Shown here: piece after piece, positions 60,764-64,000 of the stretch
How the letters are laid out: every line of letters begins with the position of its first letter
How positions within the stretch are numbered: the first letter of the stretch is position 1
Source: Acanthaster planci
Taxonomy: Eukaryota; Echinodermata; Asteroidea; Valvatida; Acanthasteridae
Reading direction: 5' to 3'
DNA: 64,000 nt
NCBI RefSeq assembly: GCF_001949145.1
Contig: NW_019091649.1
Location: forward strand, 1-64,000
Notes under the pieces: generated by a model
Seen by the model: the letters and a program-made list of their open reading frames with translations, nothing else
The model's database searches: none
Told to the model about the DNA's origin: nothing
Translations under genes and position numbers: made by a program

Positions 60764-63700
60764 TTGTAGAATGGAAGATATATTCTGTGGTGTTCAGTTT
60801 GTAGATGTGAAATGATTAGAATGTTCAGAAGGCCTGATGTTTGAGCTCAGTAGAATTTTTTCTTTATGCTAAAAGACAGATTGGGGTAGGTTTGTGAGGA
60901 GAAGTTTATGCAAGGAAGGCTCGACTCCATTTAGTAGTTTCTAACTAGCATTTTGATTTTAATTTGAATTTTGGTTGTCCTATACCTGTCATGAATTTGC
61001 TTTCATTTATAACTGTATTTGTTGGTGAAGCCATTGCATGTTTATTAAAGTCTAAAATTGAAATAAAATTTGTATTCATGTACTTCCAAATTTGGTGTTG
61101 ATCCAAACTACTTTCACTCGGTGACCCTGATGTCAAGAGTATAACTGATTACAAATACTGGCTCATGTAAAACATGAAAACAATGTAACCCAGGGTTTTA
61201 AACTGCAGAATCTAATTAGTATTCTGATCAGATGGTCTCTTTTGGAAAGTTCAGTTTCCTGTTTAGCATTAGTGATCTTGCTTGGATGCACGCAAGTTTG
61301 GTAAGTATGAAAAATGACGCATGGAACTTAAGCACACTCTACATTTTTCACGATTAAAAATTTGCCATTTGGTTAAAAATCAGTTTCTCAATCCCCACTG
61401 AGTATGTTTAAACTGGCATCTATTAAACAAGATCCTGCCAACCTCCTTTTGCTTGATTGTACCCAAAAAAAATTTTTTTTCCATATCTGGTGATTAAAAA
61501 TGGAGTACAATCATTTTGGGGCAATTCAATCATTCACCCAGCAGAAGTCATTCAATGAATGATTTAGTTGGCAGGGTTGTAATATAAATGTCAAAATTGT
61601 TACTCTCATAGACTTTAATAATAACAATATCCGGACATTAATTATTCTCCAATACTATTTATTTAATCAATATCAGAAATGACAAAGGATTCCTCACATT
61701 CTAACGGAATACAGTGGGTTTATAATTACACAGTTCCTATGTACAGTGTTGAAGTTGGTGTCAAGTTACAAATGGGTAAAAGTTCAGCGTTACCTTGAAG
61801 TCCAAATATACCGCCAGTCTTGTGTGGAGTATCTATGTAATGCTTCACATGTAGGCTTTTAGATCAGATTCGAAATGATGCCCAAGTTTGCCACCATGAC
61901 CAGTGAAGCCTGCAACAGGACAGGGGTTCCCAAGGTTCTTAAATGTGTCGATATAAGGAAGTAACACCTGATTTGTTAACTGTAGACACTTGGCATGCCA
62001 TAAGCATTCACGGTGACCAGGTCCAGGTCTACCTCATCAGTGATGACACTGGAAGCATTTTTAAAATGAAGACTGGTAATTGCTTACTTGCTGTGATTAG
62101 TTTTGCCTTGAAAGAACTTGAAAAGAAAACCGAACAACACAAAAGACATGACTGGGGTTTGCTGACGGGGTATTACTTGGACATTTCAAAGTGACAACTG
62201 AAATGAAAATAGCCACGGCTAAGCCAAAAGTGGTTTTAAAAATTAAACAGCTCATACACAACAAACCTAAAGACGGTGCATTCAAACCCAGTGCCACCAA
62301 GAAATAAAGATTTCTAGACACTTTCCTGGTTTGATTTTGATTAAAGTGCTGATCAAAGCAAACTTGACCAGTTCCCACTGCGCTTGGGCAGCTTGGAAAA
62401 TGTGAACTGGCACAAGAATTGCGACTAAAATGTACATTAAATCCACTTGTCATTGAGACCACCCACAAGGCTGGCCACAGCCAACAAAACTGGAGTACAA
62501 CCAGCTAAATGGTCAAGAAATTACTGATTTGTTTAATATGCAAGTCTGAATAAATGGCACTCAATGCAAGTGTATAAATACAAAAGAAAAGAAATAAAGC
62601 TGGCCTACAGAAAGTAATGGCATATACCAATAAGCAAGCAAACTCAATAGCAAACTATTAAAAAAATGTTTCATACAATTGTAACAAAAATTTCAGAGAA
62701 TTGAGGTGCGTACATATTATTTCTACACCCCAATACCTCCCCTGTTGGCCACAGTTTTTTCCCCCAATGTACACTGCTTGTTCAATCCATGTACAAAATA
62801 TTCAGGAATATACAAAGAGGCCCAATATTAAAGTGTCTCATGGATTAACTCTGGCAGCCAAGTTTGTCCATGTTTTTCACAAATGCAGGCCCCAAAGTAC
62901 TACAATATTCACAATATATAACACCACATTGTAGAAAAGGCACCATATATTTAAATGCAGATATATCCACGACTACAAATTTGTAGGGGGTACATGAGAA
63001 GCAACTTTGTTCCAAACCAGCCACTCAATCATACAGAATTGCAAGCCCTAGAGTGCCTGGAATAATGAAAGCTTGATTCGTGTAACTGCATTTTATAGAT
63101 GAAATTGAAAGAGAACTTGACCAAAACCTGTACGTAAGGAAAGGCAACGCAGTATACGACCGAAACATAAAGTTGTCCAAAATCCTGATTAATGAATCTT
63201 TATCTACGTGGGGAAAACATGGATGAGGAATTTAGGGTAAATCTTATCAATCAAAACTATTTGGAATAATCTGAATAGCATGTTTGCAACAGACAGATAA
63301 TGCCATGATAGGGGCATGGTGGTTTTATCGGAATCAAAGCTGATCTGTGTATTATCAAGATGTATTTTTTTTGATCTGTGTAGTAAGTAACACGCTGATT
63401 TACACCCAAAGTACATGTTGAAGAGCATATTCCATCACACGTCACCTACAGAATTTCTCACCTATTAGTGAGATCCAGCAAAGGAATTTGATTGGTCAGC
63501 AAGAGCAAGTTTCAATCACTGATTCCCCGCTGCGATGACCCATCCAAACATGTCCACATTGCCTACGGCACCTGCTGATGTTGTGCACAAATGCTGGATA
63601 TGAAGCAAGTCCCAGATGCTGTGCGATGTTAATGGAAGAGTTCAAACCAGACATGAGCCCAAATCAAGGTATAAATACATCCACTAGGTTTTGGATTTAC

Positions 63701-64000
63701 ATATCATGGCATGCTTACTACTAAAAACTGCTCAGAGTACCAGTCTGCTAAGCGATTCCAAACTACATTTTTTTTTTCACAGGAAGCTTTGCCTGTTGTT
63801 GACAAACTCTGCACTGTGAGTTGTGGTTTCACCAATACCGTCTAGTGACTTCAAAGCCTTTCGGGCAACTTCAATCTAGTTTGGGGATGCTGTGTCATAT
63901 GTCTGAAGAGTTTATGAAAACTGAACACTGGAAAAAAAAGTTGTGAATTGGGAAGAGTGAGAAAAACAGGAGGAGCAGCTGGGGTTGAAATAAGGGACCA
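60764..64000. other. Stretch downstream of the SRA gene with no supported gene
   Basis: Mostly AT-rich DNA. On the minus strand at about 63500-63680 two overlapping frames look protein-like. One reads LNSSINIAQHLGLASYPAFV and onward. The other reads TSAGAVGNVDMFGWVIAAGN to a TGA at 63525-63527, with a possible acceptor (CATCGCACAG) upstream. These might be the 3' exon of a convergent gene continuing beyond 64000, with TTTATT (a minus-strand AATAAA) near 61669 as its poly(A) signal. I do not recognise the product. An 83-codon plus-strand frame at 61943-62194 is also unassigned. Confidence 0.3.

Overview
This window is animal nuclear DNA. It has split genes with GT/AG introns, phase-consistent exons, AATAAA poly(A) signals, many decayed transposons and no bacterial operon structure. 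The palindrome ACATGTACATGT recurs throughout, and there is a lineage-specific cluster of small C-type lectins and an LRR receptor-like gene. Together these suggest a marine invertebrate deuterostome, an echinoderm or amphioxus-like animal. That taxonomic call is inference only.

Layout. (1) 1-6.4 kb: repeats, namely two copies of a tRNA-derived SINE-like unit flanking a decayed non-LTR reverse transcriptase, then a hAT-like element. (2) 6.4-7.8 kb, minus strand: a large exon of a type I membrane LRR protein. (3) 13.2-33.3 kb, plus strand: 19 consecutive in-frame exons encoding the C-terminal 1113 residues of GANP/MCM3AP (end of the SAC3 domain to the natural stop). Its N-terminal half is not recognised here. 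Its introns are crowded with MITEs, several flanked by TTAA. (4) 34.9-36.1 kb: a 1.2 kb TTAA-flanked element with a second TTAA element nested inside. (5) 36.9-48.1 kb: a C-type lectin cluster on the minus strand, with two intact single-exon genes and three broken fragments, carried on a tandem segmental duplication. Between the copies lies a remnant that resembles part of a Polinton-type element. (6) 52.2-52.7 kb: a minisatellite built from two 12-bp words and interrupted by a 111-base assembly gap. (7) 53.9-60.4 kb, plus strand: an 8-exon, 345-residue protein whose only recognised domain is an SRA/YDG methyl-cytosine-reading domain.

The most interesting object is the stand-alone SRA protein. 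It keeps the UHRF1-type base-flipping pocket but has neither RING, PHD nor tandem Tudor domains. Its NKR-finger segment is replaced by a longer one (GTKANPKNLRTAPQ). The lectin pair, with changes clustered in the loop region and a non-canonical sugar-binding triplet, is the second. I see no functional link between the genes. The window looks like ordinary, repeat-rich chromosomal sequence with GANP (mRNA export), an SRA chromatin protein and an immune-type lectin cluster as neighbours.
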